A stretch of DNA of 64,000 nt, taken from assembly GCF_015277815.1 (NCBI RefSeq), contig NZ_CP063813.1:1-64000 (forward strand). The letters run 5' to 3'. Source of the DNA: Microbacterium atlanticum. GTDB taxonomy: Bacteria > Actinomycetota > Actinomycetes > Actinomycetales > Microbacteriaceae. Positions 1 through 13,379 of this stretch are shown here, piece by piece. Position 1 is the first letter of the stretch; every line of letters starts with the position of its first letter. Made by a program: the position numbers and the translations under genes. The notes under the pieces were generated by a model. It was not told the DNA's origin. It saw nothing but the letters and a program-made list of their open reading frames with translations, and ran no database searches.

Positions 1-37
1 CGGCGTCGAACCCTGGCACCGACACGCAGGCCCGATC

Positions 38-155
38 TACAGTGGAGTTTGCTCACGCGCCGCCCGCTGACTAGCGTGGCTCCGGCAGTTATCCACAGGC
101 TCGGACCGACGTTTTCCGCGGCATCGGGTGGAATCGTCAACAACCCGGGGGGCCC
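38..155 (+). promoter_or_regulatory. dnaA upstream region with DnaA box
   Basis: The stretch before dnaA holds a perfect DnaA box, TTATCCACA, at 89-97, and a possible -10 element TACAGT at 38-43 that would give an untranslated leader of about 105 nt. A DnaA box inside the leader fits the known autoregulation of dnaA by its own product. The box is certain; the -10 assignment is a guess because no convincing -35 is visible. Confidence 0.6.
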
Positions 156-1592
156 ATGTCATCGCACGAAGTTCCAGATGTTCCCGTCTGGACCGCCGTC
201 CTCGACGAACTCGTGCGAGACGATCGCATCACCCCGCAGCTGCACGGCTTCATCAGCCTGGCCGTCCCGCAGGGCGTGATGGGCGGAACGCTCTATCTCG
301 ACGTGCCCAACGACCTCACCGCGGCGCAGTTCACCAAGCGCATGCGCGCGCCCATCCTCGAGGCGCTGACCCGGGTGGCCGAGGACGTCCAGGATCCCGC
401 CTCGAACTTCCGCGTCGTCGTCAATCCCGAGCTGGCCGACGCGCACCTTACCGCTCCCATCTCGCTGCCGCAGACCGCCGCCGCTGCGCCGCCGTCCTCG
501 TCCCCGGTCGGGCGCCCGCCGCTCGAGGAGCCTGCGGACGTGGCATCCGTCTCCCGCAGCGACACCCGGCTCAACCCGAAGTACACGTTCGACAACTTCG
601 TCATCGGGCAGTCCAACCGCTTCGCGCATGCCGCAGCGGTCGCCGTGGCCGAAGCGCCCGCCAAGGCGTACAACCCGCTGTTCATCTACGGCGACTCGGG
701 GCTCGGCAAGACCCACCTCCTGCATGCGATCGGCGACTACGCGCTGAGCCTGTACGCCGGCATCCGTGTGCGGTACGTGTCCAGCGAGGAGTTCACGAAC
801 GACTTCATCAACTCGATCGCCAACAACCGCGGCTCGGCATTCCAAGCGCGGTATCGCGACGTCGACATCCTGCTGATCGACGACATCCAGTTCCTCCAGG
901 GCCGCGCCGAGACGCAGGAGGCCTTCTTCCACACGTTCAACCAGCTGCACGACCACGACAAGCAGGTCGTGATCACGAGCGACGTGCCGCCGAAGCACCT
1001 CACCGGCTTCGAGGACCGCATGCGCAGCCGGTTCGAGTGGGGTCTCATCACCGACGTCCAGGCGCCGGACCTCGAGACGCGCATCGCGATCCTCCGCAAG
1101 AAGGCGCAGTCCGAGCGCCTGCACATTCCCGACGAGGTGCTGGAGTACATCGCCACGGTCGTCTCCAGCAACATCCGTGAGCTCGAGGGCGCCCTCATCC
1201 GCGTGTCGGCGTTCGCGAGCCTCAACCGCTCAACCCTCGACATGTCGCTGGCCCAGACCGTGCTGCGCGACATCGTCGACCAGGACGACGCCAACGTCGT
1301 CTCACCGACCGACATCATCACGGCGACAGCGGCCTACTTCAAGCTGACGGTGGATGACCTGTACGGGTCGAGCCGGTCGCAGTCCGTGGCCACCGCGCGT
1401 CAGATCGCGATGTATCTGTGTCGTGAGCGCACCAGCCTGTCGCTGCCCAAGATCGGGCAGCTCTTCGGCAACCGCGATCACACCACGGTCATGTACGCGT
1501 ACAAGAAGATCAGCGAGCTGATGAAGGAGCGCCGCTCCATCTACAACCAGGTCACCGAGATCACCGCCCAGCTGGGCCGGAACGGCCGCTGA
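156..1592 (+). CDS. dnaA: Chromosomal replication initiator DnaA
   Basis: DnaA binds 9-bp boxes in oriC and opens the origin as an ATP-bound filament. The 478-residue protein has an N-terminal helicase-interacting domain (about 1-100), a short Ala/Pro-rich linker (100-135) and an AAA+ domain with Walker A GDSGLGKT (179-186) and Walker B with DD at 242-243. The C-terminal DNA-binding domain carries the family signature around RDHTTVMYA (about 440-448). The ATG at 156 follows a G-rich stretch and is preferred because the next residues match the usual DnaA N terminus. The linker is short compared with Streptomyces DnaA, as is normal in Microbacteriaceae. It is the first gene of the replication block and is followed by oriC. 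Confidence 0.98.
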   Translation: MSSHEVPDVPVWTAVLDELVRDDRITPQLHGFISLAVPQGVMGGTLYLDVPNDLTAAQFTKRMRAPILEALTRVAEDVQDPASNFRVVVNPELADAHLTAPISLPQTAAAAPPSSSPVGRPPLEEPADVASVSRSDTRLNPKYTFDNFVIGQSNRFAHAAAVAVAEAPAKAYNPLFIYGDSGLGKTHLLHAIGDYALSLYAGIRVRYVSSEEFTNDFINSIANNRGSAFQARYRDVDILLIDDIQFLQGRAETQEAFFHTFNQLHDHDKQVVITSDVPPKHLTGFEDRMRSRFEWGLITDVQAPDLETRIAILRKKAQSERLHIPDEVLEYIATVVSSNIRELEGALIRVSAFASLNRSTLDMSLAQTVLRDIVDQDDANVVSPTDIITATAAYFKLTVDDLYGSSRSQSVATARQIAMYLCRERTSLSLPKIGQLFGNRDHTTVMYAYKKISELMKERRSIYNQVTEITAQLGRNGR

Positions 1593-1609
1593 CGGCTCGT
1601 CGAGACAGC

Positions 1610-1647
1610 CAAGCGGGCCCCCATGCGCGAGCGCGGGGGCCCGCTTG
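1610..1647 (+). terminator. Terminator hairpin after dnaA
   Basis: A perfect 13-bp stem (1610-1622 with 1635-1647, CAAGCGGGCCCCC arm) with a 12-nt loop begins 17 nt after the dnaA stop. It lacks a clear U-tract, as is common in high-GC actinobacteria, and it separates dnaA from the oriC DnaA boxes. Confidence 0.75.
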
Positions 1648-1994
1648 CGCATATGCCCGAAGAAGTTCTTGACATCGAGGCCGCAGGGGCGCCATCATCC
1701 GGTTCTGCACAGTGTGGAAAACTTGTGGATAACTCTCGGACCCTGCGGAAATCCCTGTGCACACGGGTGGGATGCCTGTGGATGGATGGCGGATGCGTCG
1801 GGCCGGGGCATCCGTCCTCCCGAGGCTCCTCCGCAGCCGTTCCACAACTCACACGCGTGTGGTTTCGGTGTGCCGACTGCGGACGCGGACGTTGTCCACA
1901 GTTTCCACAGCCGTTAACACCATGACAAGAAATCTCTCTGATGAATCCGATCCGATGACCTTCGCGGTGGACGGAGGCAGACCGAAGAACCGGA

Positions 1995-2023
1995 CTGGCA
2001 ATCGGCGAGGCTGGCACTAGCAT
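1995..2023 (+). promoter_or_regulatory. Possible dnaN promoter
   Basis: CTGGCA (1995-2000) and TAGCAT (2018-2023) are spaced by 17 bp and would give a leader of about 42 nt before the dnaN GTG. The -10 fits the TANNNT pattern seen across the window; the -35 match is weak. Confidence 0.4.
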
Positions 2024-2071
2024 GAGAACCCCGAGCCCGCAGCCTGCGGGTCCGCCGCAGAGGGAGCGTTC

Positions 2072-3226
2072 GTGAAGTTCCACGTCAATCGCGATGTGTT
2101 CAGCGAAGCCGTATCGTTCGTCGTCAAGCTCCTGCCGCAGCGGAACCCCCAGCCGATCCTCGCCGGCGTGCTGATCGAGGCATCCGACGAGGGGCTCTCG
2201 CTCGCGGCGTTCGACTACGAGGCCTCGGCCCGCACCACGATCGAGGCGACCGTCGATGAGCCGGGGACGATCCTGGTGCACGGCCGGCTGCTGTCCGACA
2301 TCGCCAGCCGTCTTCCCAACGCGCCCATCCAGATCGAGGTCGACCAGGACGGCGGCATCCTGCTGACGTGCGGCTCGGCCCGGTTCACACTGGCGTCCAT
2401 GCCGGTGCAGGAGTATCCCGCGATCCCCGAGGTCTCGGGCGATTCGGGTCTCGTGCCGTCGGAGGACTTCGCCACCGCCATCTCGCAGGTCGCGTTCGCC
2501 GCGTCGCGCGACGACGTGACGCCGGTGCTGACCGGCGTGCAGCTCGAGGTCTCGGGCACCCGCCTCAGCCTCGTGGCCACCGACCGCTACCGCGTGGCGC
2601 TGCGCGAGATCCCGTGGGACGGCGGGTCGGCCGCGGGCGACGAGGCGACGACGGCGCTCGTGCCCGCGCGCACGCTCACCGAGGTCGGGAAGACCTTCGC
2701 GCACGGCGGCGACATCTCCATCGCGTTCTCGGGGTCGGGCGACCGCGAGATCATCGCCTTCACCGCCGGCAACAAGACCGTGACGTCGCTGCTGATCAAG
2801 GGCAACTTCCCGCCCGTTCGGCGGCTGTTCCCCGAGCAGACCGAGCACCACGCGGTGGTCAACACGGCGGAGCTCGCCGAGGCGGTGCGCCGCGTGTCGC
2901 TGGTGCTGGACCGCTCCGCCCCGCTGCGGTTCACTTTCACGTCCGACAGCGTGTCGATGGATGCCTCGGGCACCGAGCAGGCGCGCGCGACGGAGTCGGT
3001 GGATGCCACGCTGCAGGGCGGCGACGAGGTCACGCTGGGTCTCAACCCGCAGTACCTGCTCGAGTCGCTCGGTGCCGTCAAGAGCGAGTTCGTGCGGATC
3101 ACCTTCACCTCGAGCGAGAACGCGAACAAGCTCAGCCCCGTGCTGATCACCCCGCAGACGTCGGTGGACCGCGCCGGTTCGGACTCGTTCCGCTACCTGC
3201 TGCAGCCCAACCTCCTCCTCAGGTGA
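2072..3226 (+). CDS. dnaN: DNA polymerase III beta subunit (sliding clamp)
   Basis: The clamp encircles DNA as a dimer and tethers polymerase III, ligase, RecF-pathway proteins and, in actinobacteria, the mismatch nuclease NucS. The 384 residues cover the three repeated clamp folds, starting MKFHVNRDVF and ending in RYLLQPNLLLR; clamps typically end with a hydrophobic segment of this kind. The GTG at 2072 is chosen because AGGGAG lies 5 nt upstream (2061-2066) and the product begins exactly at the conserved first strand. The gene sits between oriC and recF, the standard arrangement. Length and sequence are ordinary for the family. Confidence 0.98.
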   Translation: MKFHVNRDVFSEAVSFVVKLLPQRNPQPILAGVLIEASDEGLSLAAFDYEASARTTIEATVDEPGTILVHGRLLSDIASRLPNAPIQIEVDQDGGILLTCGSARFTLASMPVQEYPAIPEVSGDSGLVPSEDFATAISQVAFAASRDDVTPVLTGVQLEVSGTRLSLVATDRYRVALREIPWDGGSAAGDEATTALVPARTLTEVGKTFAHGGDISIAFSGSGDREIIAFTAGNKTVTSLLIKGNFPPVRRLFPEQTEHHAVVNTAELAEAVRRVSLVLDRSAPLRFTFTSDSVSMDASGTEQARATESVDATLQGGDEVTLGLNPQYLLESLGAVKSEFVRITFTSSENANKLSPVLITPQTSVDRAGSDSFRYLLQPNLLLR

Positions 3227-3254
3227 CGTCGGCTGCGATCATTAGGCTTGTCCG

Positions 3255-4472
3255 GTGATCGTGGAGCACCTGAGTCTGGTCGACTTCCGCAACTATGCGG
3301 CCGCCGACGTCGAGCTCGGCCCCGGTCCCAACGTCTTCGTCGGCCGCAACGGCCAAGGCAAGACCAATCTCGCCGAGGCGATCGGCTTCCTCGCGACGCT
3401 GGGCTCGCATCGCGTCTCCCACGACGCGCCCATGGTGCGCGACGGCGCGGACGCTGCGATCATCCGCGCCCGGCTCGCCCACGGCGAGCGCCGGGTGCAG
3501 CTGGAGGTGCAGGTCAATCGGCAGGGGTCGAACAAGGCGCGGGTCAACGGGTCGCCGGTGAAGCCCGCCGACCTGCCGAGGTACGCGCAGGTGGTGCTGT
3601 TCGCGCCCGAGGATCTGCAGATCGTCCGCGGCGACCCGTCGGCCCGCCGCAGGTTCGCCGATCAGCTGCTGGTGCAGCGCGCGCCGCGCATGGCCGGCGT
3701 GATCTCGGACTACGACCGCGTGCTCAAGCAGCGCAACGCGCTGCTGAAGTCGGCGAGGGCGCGGGGGATCCGCGGCGACGCCCTCTCCACCCTCGATGTG
3801 TGGGACGACAAGCTCGTCTCGCTCGGCACCCAGCTGATCGCCGCCCGGCTGGCGCTGGCCGCCGACCTGGCGACACCACTCGCTGCCGCCTACACCGCCA
3901 TCGCGGGGGCCGACCACAACCACGAGATCGAGTGGGCGCTGTCGGTCGCCGGCGCCGAGACGGGTGAGGACGCCGACGGCGCCGCTTCGACGACGACCGG
4001 CGGGCCGGGCGGGCCGGGAGCCGGACCGGTTCCGGATGCCTCGACCACCCGCATCGCCGAGCTCTTCCGCCAGGCACTCGCGGTCAGGCGCGCGTCCGAG
4101 CTCGAGCGCGGACTCACCCTCGTCGGGCCCCACCGCGACGACCTGCTGCTGCGGATCCGCGGGCTTCCGGTGAAGGGCTACGCGTCGCACGGCGAATCGT
4201 GGTCGGTGGCGCTCTCGCTGCGCCTGGCCTCGGCCGAGCTCCTCCGGGCCGACTCGCGGCTCGGCGACCCGGTGCTCATCCTCGACGACGTGTTCGCCGA
4301 GCTCGACGCCGACCGCCGCGCGCGGCTCGCGGGCCTGGCCGCCGGCTACGAGCAGGTGGTCGTCACCGCGGCCGTCGAAGGCGATGTGCCCGAGAACCTG
4401 CGTGCCCGCATGGTGCGGGTGGATGCGGGTCGCATCGTGGGCCGCGTCGACGAGGAGGAGGCCGATGCCTGA
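3255..4472 (+). CDS. recF: DNA replication and repair protein RecF
   Basis: RecF is an SMC-like ATPase that binds single-strand gaps and promotes RecA loading. The 405-residue protein has Walker A GRNGQGKT at 30-37, an ABC-type signature around SWSVALSLRLAS and Walker B ending in LILDDVFAELD near the C terminus. A Gly/Ala/Thr-rich stretch around residues 235-255 looks like a flexible lineage-specific insertion. The GTG at 3255 lies 6 nt after TAGGCT (3243-3248) with no Shine-Dalgarno, so a leaderless transcript is likely even though dnaN ends only 28 bp upstream. Its stop overlaps the next start by 8 bp, so the two are probably co-translated. Confidence 0.97.
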   Translation: MIVEHLSLVDFRNYAAADVELGPGPNVFVGRNGQGKTNLAEAIGFLATLGSHRVSHDAPMVRDGADAAIIRARLAHGERRVQLEVQVNRQGSNKARVNGSPVKPADLPRYAQVVLFAPEDLQIVRGDPSARRRFADQLLVQRAPRMAGVISDYDRVLKQRNALLKSARARGIRGDALSTLDVWDDKLVSLGTQLIAARLALAADLATPLAAAYTAIAGADHNHEIEWALSVAGAETGEDADGAASTTTGGPGGPGAGPVPDASTTRIAELFRQALAVRRASELERGLTLVGPHRDDLLLRIRGLPVKGYASHGESWSVALSLRLASAELLRADSRLGDPVLILDDVFAELDADRRARLAGLAAGYEQVVVTAAVEGDVPENLRARMVRVDAGRIVGRVDEEEADA

Positions 4473-4983
4473 CCCGTCGACGGAGCCCGCCACTCCCGGC
4501 GATCGCGCAGCCGTCCCCGAGACGATCGCGACCTATCTGCGCCTGCGCGGGCTCGAACCCTCGGCGCGCTCCTACCGCAAGCGCCGCCGCCGCACCGAGG
4601 AGGACGAGAACCTGCCGTTCGCCCCCGGCCGCGATCCGCGCGGGGTCGGCGACGTGCTCTCCGACCTCACGCGAGAGGCGGGGTGGGACGCTCAGCTCGC
4701 CCGTGAGGACGTCGTGCGCGCGTGGGACCAGGTGGCCGGCGCCGACACCGCCCGGCACACCCGCCCGGTCGCCTTCTCGGAGGGGACGCTCACCGTCCGA
4801 GCCGACTCGACGGCCTGGGCCAAGCAGCTCCAGCTGATGCGTGCGCACATCCTCTCGGAGATCGTCCGGCGCTTCCCTGAGGCCGGCGTGACGGCGGTCC
4901 GCTTCATCGGGCCGGACGTCCCCTCCTGGAAATGGGGTCCCAGAACGATTCCAGGGCGCGGTCCGCGCGATACCTACGGCTGA
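4465..4983 (+). CDS. dciA: DciA family (DUF721) replicative helicase regulator
   Basis: DUF721/DciA proteins are loaders or operators of the replicative helicase DnaB in bacteria without DnaC or DnaI. The 172-residue product has a basic, probably disordered N-terminal half with a run RKRRRR, then the DUF721 core (about 55-150) with the typical WDxVAG-like stretch (AWDQVAGADT) and a TLTVRADSTAWAKQLQ segment. The ATG at 4465 is preferred over an earlier in-frame ATG inside recF because GAGGAGGAGG lies directly upstream. It sits between recF and gyrB, as Rv0004 does in Mycobacterium. The family is clear; the helicase role comes from studied relatives. Confidence 0.85.
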   Translation: MPDPSTEPATPGDRAAVPETIATYLRLRGLEPSARSYRKRRRRTEEDENLPFAPGRDPRGVGDVLSDLTREAGWDAQLAREDVVRAWDQVAGADTARHTRPVAFSEGTLTVRADSTAWAKQLQLMRAHILSEIVRRFPEAGVTAVRFIGPDVPSWKWGPRTIPGRGPRDTYG

Positions 4984-5059
4984 CCCACGTCAGGAGACCT
5001 CTTCGAGGATTTCAGGCGCTCACACGGGCGCAGAGCGCGGGGAAGCAGCTGTGACCCGA

Positions 5060-7141
<2,082 letters not shown>

Positions 7142-7190
7142 GCCGCGCCTCGGCGCCGGCATCCGTTCAGACAGAACACGAAAGACAGAC

Positions 7191-9826
<2,636 letters not shown>

Positions 9827-9830
<4 letters not shown>

Positions 9831-10231
9831 GCACGGTAGCCGACAAGCTCGCCAAGAAATCCAGCCACAAGACGAACGCCAAGCAGGTGCGCCTGCGTCT
9901 GGTGTACATCGACTTCTGGTCTGCCGTGAAGCTGTCCTTCCTCGCCGCCATCGCGATCGCCGTCGTCACCGTCGTGGCGTTCGTGATGGTGTTCCTGGTG
10001 GTGCAGACCACCGGCCTCATCGCGCGAGCGGACGAGTTCTTCTCGAGCTTCTCCGACGGCAGCATCCTGCTGTCCCAGTTCGTGAGCTTCCCGCAGGTGC
10101 TGGCGTTCTCGGCCGTCGTGGCCATCCTCAATCTCGTCGTCGTGACGGTGCTGGGCGCCGTCATCGCCGGGATCTACAACCTCGCGGTCAAGGTGACCGG
10201 CGGTCTGCTGGTCGGCTTCACCTCCAACTGA
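9827..10231 (+). CDS. DUF3566 membrane protein downstream of gyrA
   Basis: This 134-residue protein resembles the DUF3566 family found directly after gyrA throughout actinobacteria (Rv0007 in M. tuberculosis). A basic N terminus (about 1-28) is followed by a first membrane segment (about 38-62), a loop containing FFSSFSDG, and a second hydrophobic region (about 90-120). The function is unknown; the fixed position suggests a link to chromosome topology or division, but that is inference. Translation is coupled to gyrA by a 4-bp overlap. Confidence 0.9.
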
Positions 10232-10244
10232 CGCCCAGCGCTGA

Positions 10245-10283
10245 GCGCCGGCATCCGGAATCGACCCCGGATGCCGGCGCTTT
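10245..10283. terminator. Bidirectional terminator between DUF3566 and VIT genes
   Basis: Two perfect 14-nt arms (10245-10258 and 10267-10280, GCGCCGGCATCCGG) surround an 8-nt loop and are followed by TTTC. It lies between convergent genes and can serve both. The stem contains an inverted pair of the word GGCATCC/GGATGCC that recurs through the window. Confidence 0.85.
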
Positions 10284-10293
10284 CGCATTCCCG

Positions 10294-11007
10294 TCAGACG
10301 ACGGTCGTGCCGAGCAGAGTGCCGATGAGCCAGGTCGCCAAGAGGGCGAGCGCGCCGCCGACCACCAGCCGCGTCGCCGCACGCAGGCGGGGCGCGCCGC
10401 CGAGGACCGCGGACAGCGTGCCGGTGGCGGCGAGGGCGATAAGGACGGCGGCGAATGTCACCGGCACACGCCAGTCGGGCGGCGGCAGCAGGATCGCCAG
10501 CAGCGGCAGCAGGGCGCCGAGCGTGAACGCGATCGCGGAAGAGAGCGCGGCATGCCAGGGGTTCACGAGGTCGTCCTGATCGATGTGCAGCTCGATCTCG
10601 AGGTGCGCCGACAGCGCGTCGTGCGCCGTCAGCTCGACGGCGACCTGGCGGGCCGTCTCGTCCGAGAGGCCGCGCGCCCGGTACAGTCCGGTGAGCTCCT
10701 CGAGCTCCGCCTCCGGCATGTCGCGCAGTTCCCGGCGTTCCTTGGCGATCAGAGCGCGCTCGGAGTCCCGCTGGCTGCTGACCGACACGTACTCGCCGAG
10801 TGCCATCGAGATCGCGCCACCGACGAGCCCGGCGATGCCGGCCGTGAACAGTGCCCCGCTGTCGGTGGTGGCGCCGGCGACGCCGACCACCAGCGCGGCG
10901 ACGGAGACGATGCCGTCGTTGGCACCCAGCACGCCGGCGCGCAGCCAGTTCAGCCGCTGTCCGGTTCCCGCGCGGTGCGGCTCGTGCGGGTGCGCCTCTG
11001 TGCTCAC
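10294..11007 (-). CDS. VIT1/CCC1 family iron/manganese transporter
   Basis: The protein belongs to the VIT1/CCC1 family, which moves Fe2+ or Mn2+ across membranes. Family features are the GANDGIVSVAALVVGVAGA first helix, the GGAISMALGEYVSVSSQRD second helix with its following cytoplasmic charged region (about 90-150, rich in Glu and His), and three C-terminal membrane helices. The GTG at 11007 (product starting MSTEAHPHEP) is preferred over a TTG four codons earlier. No metal-responsive operator is visible. The gene is convergent with the gyrA operon and divergent from tRNA-Ile. Confidence 0.9.
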   Translation of the reverse strand: MSTEAHPHEPHRAGTGQRLNWLRAGVLGANDGIVSVAALVVGVAGATTDSGALFTAGIAGLVGGAISMALGEYVSVSSQRDSERALIAKERRELRDMPEAELEELTGLYRARGLSDETARQVAVELTAHDALSAHLEIELHIDQDDLVNPWHAALSSAIAFTLGALLPLLAILLPPPDWRVPVTFAAVLIALAATGTLSAVLGGAPRLRAATRLVVGGALALLATWLIGTLLGTTVV

Positions 11008-11028
11008 GCGCCCAGTCAACCAGTCCGA

Positions 11029-11058
11029 TTCGTGAAATCGAGATCCGTCGGGTAAAGT
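11029..11058 (+). promoter_or_regulatory. Possible promoter of the tRNA-Ile/tRNA-Ala unit
   Basis: TTCGTG (11029-11034) and TAAAGT (11053-11058) are separated by 18 bp and lie about 35 bp before the mature tRNA-Ile 5' end. The -10 is a fair match; the -35 is weak. Confidence 0.45.
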
Positions 11059-11093
11059 CTTGGAGGTTGCGGGGCGCGAGCGCCGCAGACAAC

Positions 11094-11167
11094 GGGGCTA
11101 TAGCTCAGGCGGTTAGAGCGCTTCACTGATAATGAAGAGGTCCCAGGTTCAAGTCCTGGTAGCCCCA
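11094..11167 (+). tRNA. tRNA-Ile (GAT)
   Basis: This 74-nt cloverleaf has acceptor arms GGGGCTA/TAGCCCC, discriminator A, a D-arm with AGCTCAGGCGGTTAGAGC, an anticodon loop CTGATAA with anticodon GAT, and a T-arm with GGTTCAAGTCC. CCA is not encoded. It is followed after 12 nt by tRNA-Ala, the usual gyrA-linked pair in actinobacteria. Confidence 0.97.
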
Positions 11168-11179
11168 CTCACAGCCCCC

Positions 11180-11252
11180 GGGGCCTTAGCTCAGTTGGTA
11201 GAGCGCCTGCTTTGCAAGCAGGATGTCAGGAGTTCGAATCTCCTAGGCTCCA
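11180..11252 (+). tRNA. tRNA-Ala (TGC)
   Basis: This 73-nt cloverleaf has acceptor arms GGGGCCT/AGGCTCC with one G-T pair, a D-arm AGCTCAGTTGGTAGAGC, an anticodon loop TTTGCAA flanked by CCTGC/GCAGG with anticodon TGC, and the T-loop GTTCGAATC. It is transcribed with the tRNA-Ile gene just upstream. Confidence 0.97.
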
Positions 11253-11256
11253 CGTC

Positions 11257-11280
11257 ACGCCGGTCCCGAGGGGCCGGCGT
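11257..11280 (+). terminator. Terminator of the tRNA-Ile/Ala unit
   Basis: A 10-bp stem (ACGCCGGTCC arm at 11257-11266, including one T-G pair) with a 4-nt loop starts 5 nt after tRNA-Ala and is followed by a T-containing stretch. It lies between the tRNAs and the convergent hydrolase gene. Confidence 0.75.
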
Positions 11281-11296
11281 TCGTCGTCTCGCCCGG

Positions 11297-12274
11297 TCAC
11301 TCCGCGGTCGCGTCCCGGCCGTCCCGCACGGCATCGACGACGGTGCGGATCGCGTCGATGACGACGGGCGCGTTGTCGATCATGACGTTGTGGCCGCTCT
11401 CAGCGATGATGTGCTGCGCACCATCGACGAGGTCGGCCACCTCGGCCTGCGCCCGCTCGTGGGCAGCGTCGATGACGAAGCCGAAGTCCGCCGGGACACC
11501 GGGCGGCAGACCTCCCGCGTCCGCCTGCGCCCGCATCTTCGGACCGTTCTTTTCGTCGGCGGTGATGACCACGAGGGGAAGCTGCCGGATCGCGTCGGCG
11601 GCGGTCACCTGATCGAGGGCGACGTCGGGGTCCATGCGCTCGAGGTCGGGGTAGTCCTCGATCTGCTCGGCGGTGCGCGCGTTGGCCTGCTTCCAGATCT
11701 CCCACTCTTCGGCGCTCAGGTGATCGCGCAGCTCGGACGACAGACTGTCGACGAGCACGAGGCCCGCGACATCGCCGGGGTGGGTGCTCGCGAACAGGCG
11801 GCTCACGATCCCGCCATACGAATGACCGATGAGCACGACCGGCACCGCGACATCGGCTGCGTCGAGCAGGGCGCGCAGATCCGCCACCGCCTCGGCGGTG
11901 GTGGTCGGCTGCGTCACGGGGTCGCTCCTGCTCTCGCCGCCGCCTTCGATCGCGCGCGTCGTGCCCGGGCGGTCGTAGGCGCACACCCGCGTGGTGCGAG
12001 CCACCTCGGGGAAGACGCGGGGCTCGGGACCCAGCGGGCTGTTCCAGAGGTCGCCCGCGGCATCCAGCCCCGACACGAGCACGACGGTCGGGGCGCCCTC
12101 CCCCGCGCACTCGATGTACATGCGCCGCCCGTCCCCGATGTCGACGAGCCCGGCCACGTCCTCGCTCGAAGTCTCCGCCCGGCCCGGCTCCTCGGTCTCG
12201 GTCTCCGCCGCGGTGCACGCCGTGAGCGTCAGCCCCGCCGCGCACAGCAGCACGATGATGAAGCGGCGCGCCAT
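11297..12274 (-). CDS. Alpha/beta-hydrolase lipoprotein (paralog A)
   Basis: This is a predicted surface-anchored serine hydrolase of unknown substrate. The N terminus is a lipoprotein signal (MARRFIIVLLCAAGLTLTAC) with the lipobox ending at Cys20. The mature part has the alpha/beta-hydrolase nucleophile elbow GHSYGG and a late SGHN histidine. The ATG at 12274 is chosen over an upstream in-frame ATG because GAGGAGG precedes it and the signal peptide then starts cleanly. It is about half identical to the divergent neighbour over DIGDGR, CAYDRPGTT and the elbow region, so the two are duplicates sharing a 146-bp control region. Confidence 0.82.
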   Translation of the reverse strand: MARRFIIVLLCAAGLTLTACTAAETETEEPGRAETSSEDVAGLVDIGDGRRMYIECAGEGAPTVVLVSGLDAAGDLWNSPLGPEPRVFPEVARTTRVCAYDRPGTTRAIEGGGESRSDPVTQPTTTAEAVADLRALLDAADVAVPVVLIGHSYGGIVSRLFASTHPGDVAGLVLVDSLSSELRDHLSAEEWEIWKQANARTAEQIEDYPDLERMDPDVALDQVTAADAIRQLPLVVITADEKNGPKMRAQADAGGLPPGVPADFGFVIDAAHERAQAEVADLVDGAQHIIAESGHNVMIDNAPVVIDAIRTVVDAVRDGRDATAE

Positions 12275-12420
12275 GACGACCTCCTCGTCCCCAGACGGGA
12301 TCACCGCAGACCCGGCTGCATCGTACTGCGGCGGCATCCCGTCGTACAGACCGGTGGCCGGCTGCCACGTGCCGCGCGATCTGTCGCAGACGATCCGGTG
12401 CGCGGTAGAGTGCAGCCACC

Positions 12421-13353
12421 ATGGCCGACCTGCGGGGAGGAGGCCGTGCCGGCCGCGTGCGCCTGCTCACGATCGGCACGCTGCTGTCCTTCATGCTCGG
12501 CGGGTGCGCCTCTGCCGCGCCGTCCGCCGAACCCAGCCGTGCGCGCAGCGACGCATCCATCGCCGGCCTCTTCGACATCGGAGACGGACGCGAGGTGTTC
12601 ATGGAATGCCGGGGCAGCGGGTCGCCGACGGTGGTGTTCGTCTCGGGCACCCGCGGCGCCGCCGACGAATGGCAGACGCTGCTCCCCGGCGTCGCGCCGG
12701 GGACGCCGACCACGTTCGAGGCGGTCGCCGCACACACCCGCGCGTGCGCCTACGACCGCCCGGGAACGATCCGCGACGATGGCTCACCCACGCCGTCGAC
12801 GGCCGTCGCCCAGCCGACGACGGCGGCCCAGGGTGCCGACGACTTGGAGGCCGTCCTGCACGCGGCCGGAGAAGAGGGACCCTATGTCGTGGTGGGACTG
12901 TCGCTGGGAGGCCTGATCGCCCAGCAGTTCGCCCGCACCTTCAGCGACGACGTGGACGGCCTGGTGCTGCTGGACTCCGCCAGCGCTCACCTGCAGCGCA
13001 CACTCACACCCGAGCAGTGGGACGCGTGGATGGCGGCGATCGCCGCGAGCGGCGACGGGGTCGCCGAGGCGCCGGACTACGAGGCGAGCATCGACGGGCT
13101 CGGCGCGACCGCCGCCCTTCCCCGCGGGACGCCGGTCGTCGTGATGTCGTCGGACCAGCCGTGGGATCTGCAGGTGACCCCGGGAGCCTCCACCTGGCCG
13201 GCGTGGGTCGAGGCGCAACGCCTCCTGGCGGAAGAGCTCGGCGCCGACCACCTCACCCAGACCCGCAGCGGCCATGGCCTGCCCGCCGAGCAGCCGCAAC
13301 TCGTGACGCGCGCGATCCTGGGTGTCGTGGGGATGCTGCGCCCCGCCGGATGA
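12421..13353 (+). CDS. Alpha/beta-hydrolase lipoprotein (paralog B)
   Basis: A second predicted lipoprotein hydrolase, 310 residues. It has a hydrophobic signal and lipobox LGGC (Cys29), the conserved FDIGDGRE strand, CAYDRPGTI, a nucleophile elbow GLSLGG and a C-terminal SGHG histidine. A -10-like TAGAGT (12406-12411) lies just before the ATG, so its mRNA would have at most a few leader bases. The pair with the neighbouring paralog points to local duplication. The elbow differs (GLSLGG against GHSYGG), which may reflect different substrates. Substrate and role are unknown. Confidence 0.82.
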   Translation: MADLRGGGRAGRVRLLTIGTLLSFMLGGCASAAPSAEPSRARSDASIAGLFDIGDGREVFMECRGSGSPTVVFVSGTRGAADEWQTLLPGVAPGTPTTFEAVAAHTRACAYDRPGTIRDDGSPTPSTAVAQPTTAAQGADDLEAVLHAAGEEGPYVVVGLSLGGLIAQQFARTFSDDVDGLVLLDSASAHLQRTLTPEQWDAWMAAIAASGDGVAEAPDYEASIDGLGATAALPRGTPVVVMSSDQPWDLQVTPGASTWPAWVEAQRLLAEELGADHLTQTRSGHGLPAEQPQLVTRAILGVVGMLRPAG

Positions 13354-13379
13354 CGCTCTCCGCCGGTTTAGGGTGAAGC

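Larger units (their letters stand above)
1593..2071. other. oriC: Origin of replication oriC
   Basis: This 479-bp gap between dnaA and dnaN contains no gene and holds a cluster of DnaA boxes. They are TGTGGAAAA (1713-1721), TGTGGATAA (1724-1732, the perfect consensus on the minus strand), TGTGGATGG (1777-1785), TTCCACAA (1840-1847), TTGTCCACA (1892-1900, the actinobacterial consensus) and TTTCCACAG (1902-1910). A 12-bp perfect palindrome CACACGCGTGTG lies at 1850-1861. The relatively AT-rich stretch around 1912-1950, just after the last boxes, is the most likely unwinding element. The dnaA-dnaN position is the standard actinobacterial oriC location. Confidence 0.92.

Noticed and set aside
1593..2071. 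Short frames inside oriC (for example near 1623-1925)
   Set aside because: They lack a start signal and conserved product, and cover DnaA boxes and the terminator.
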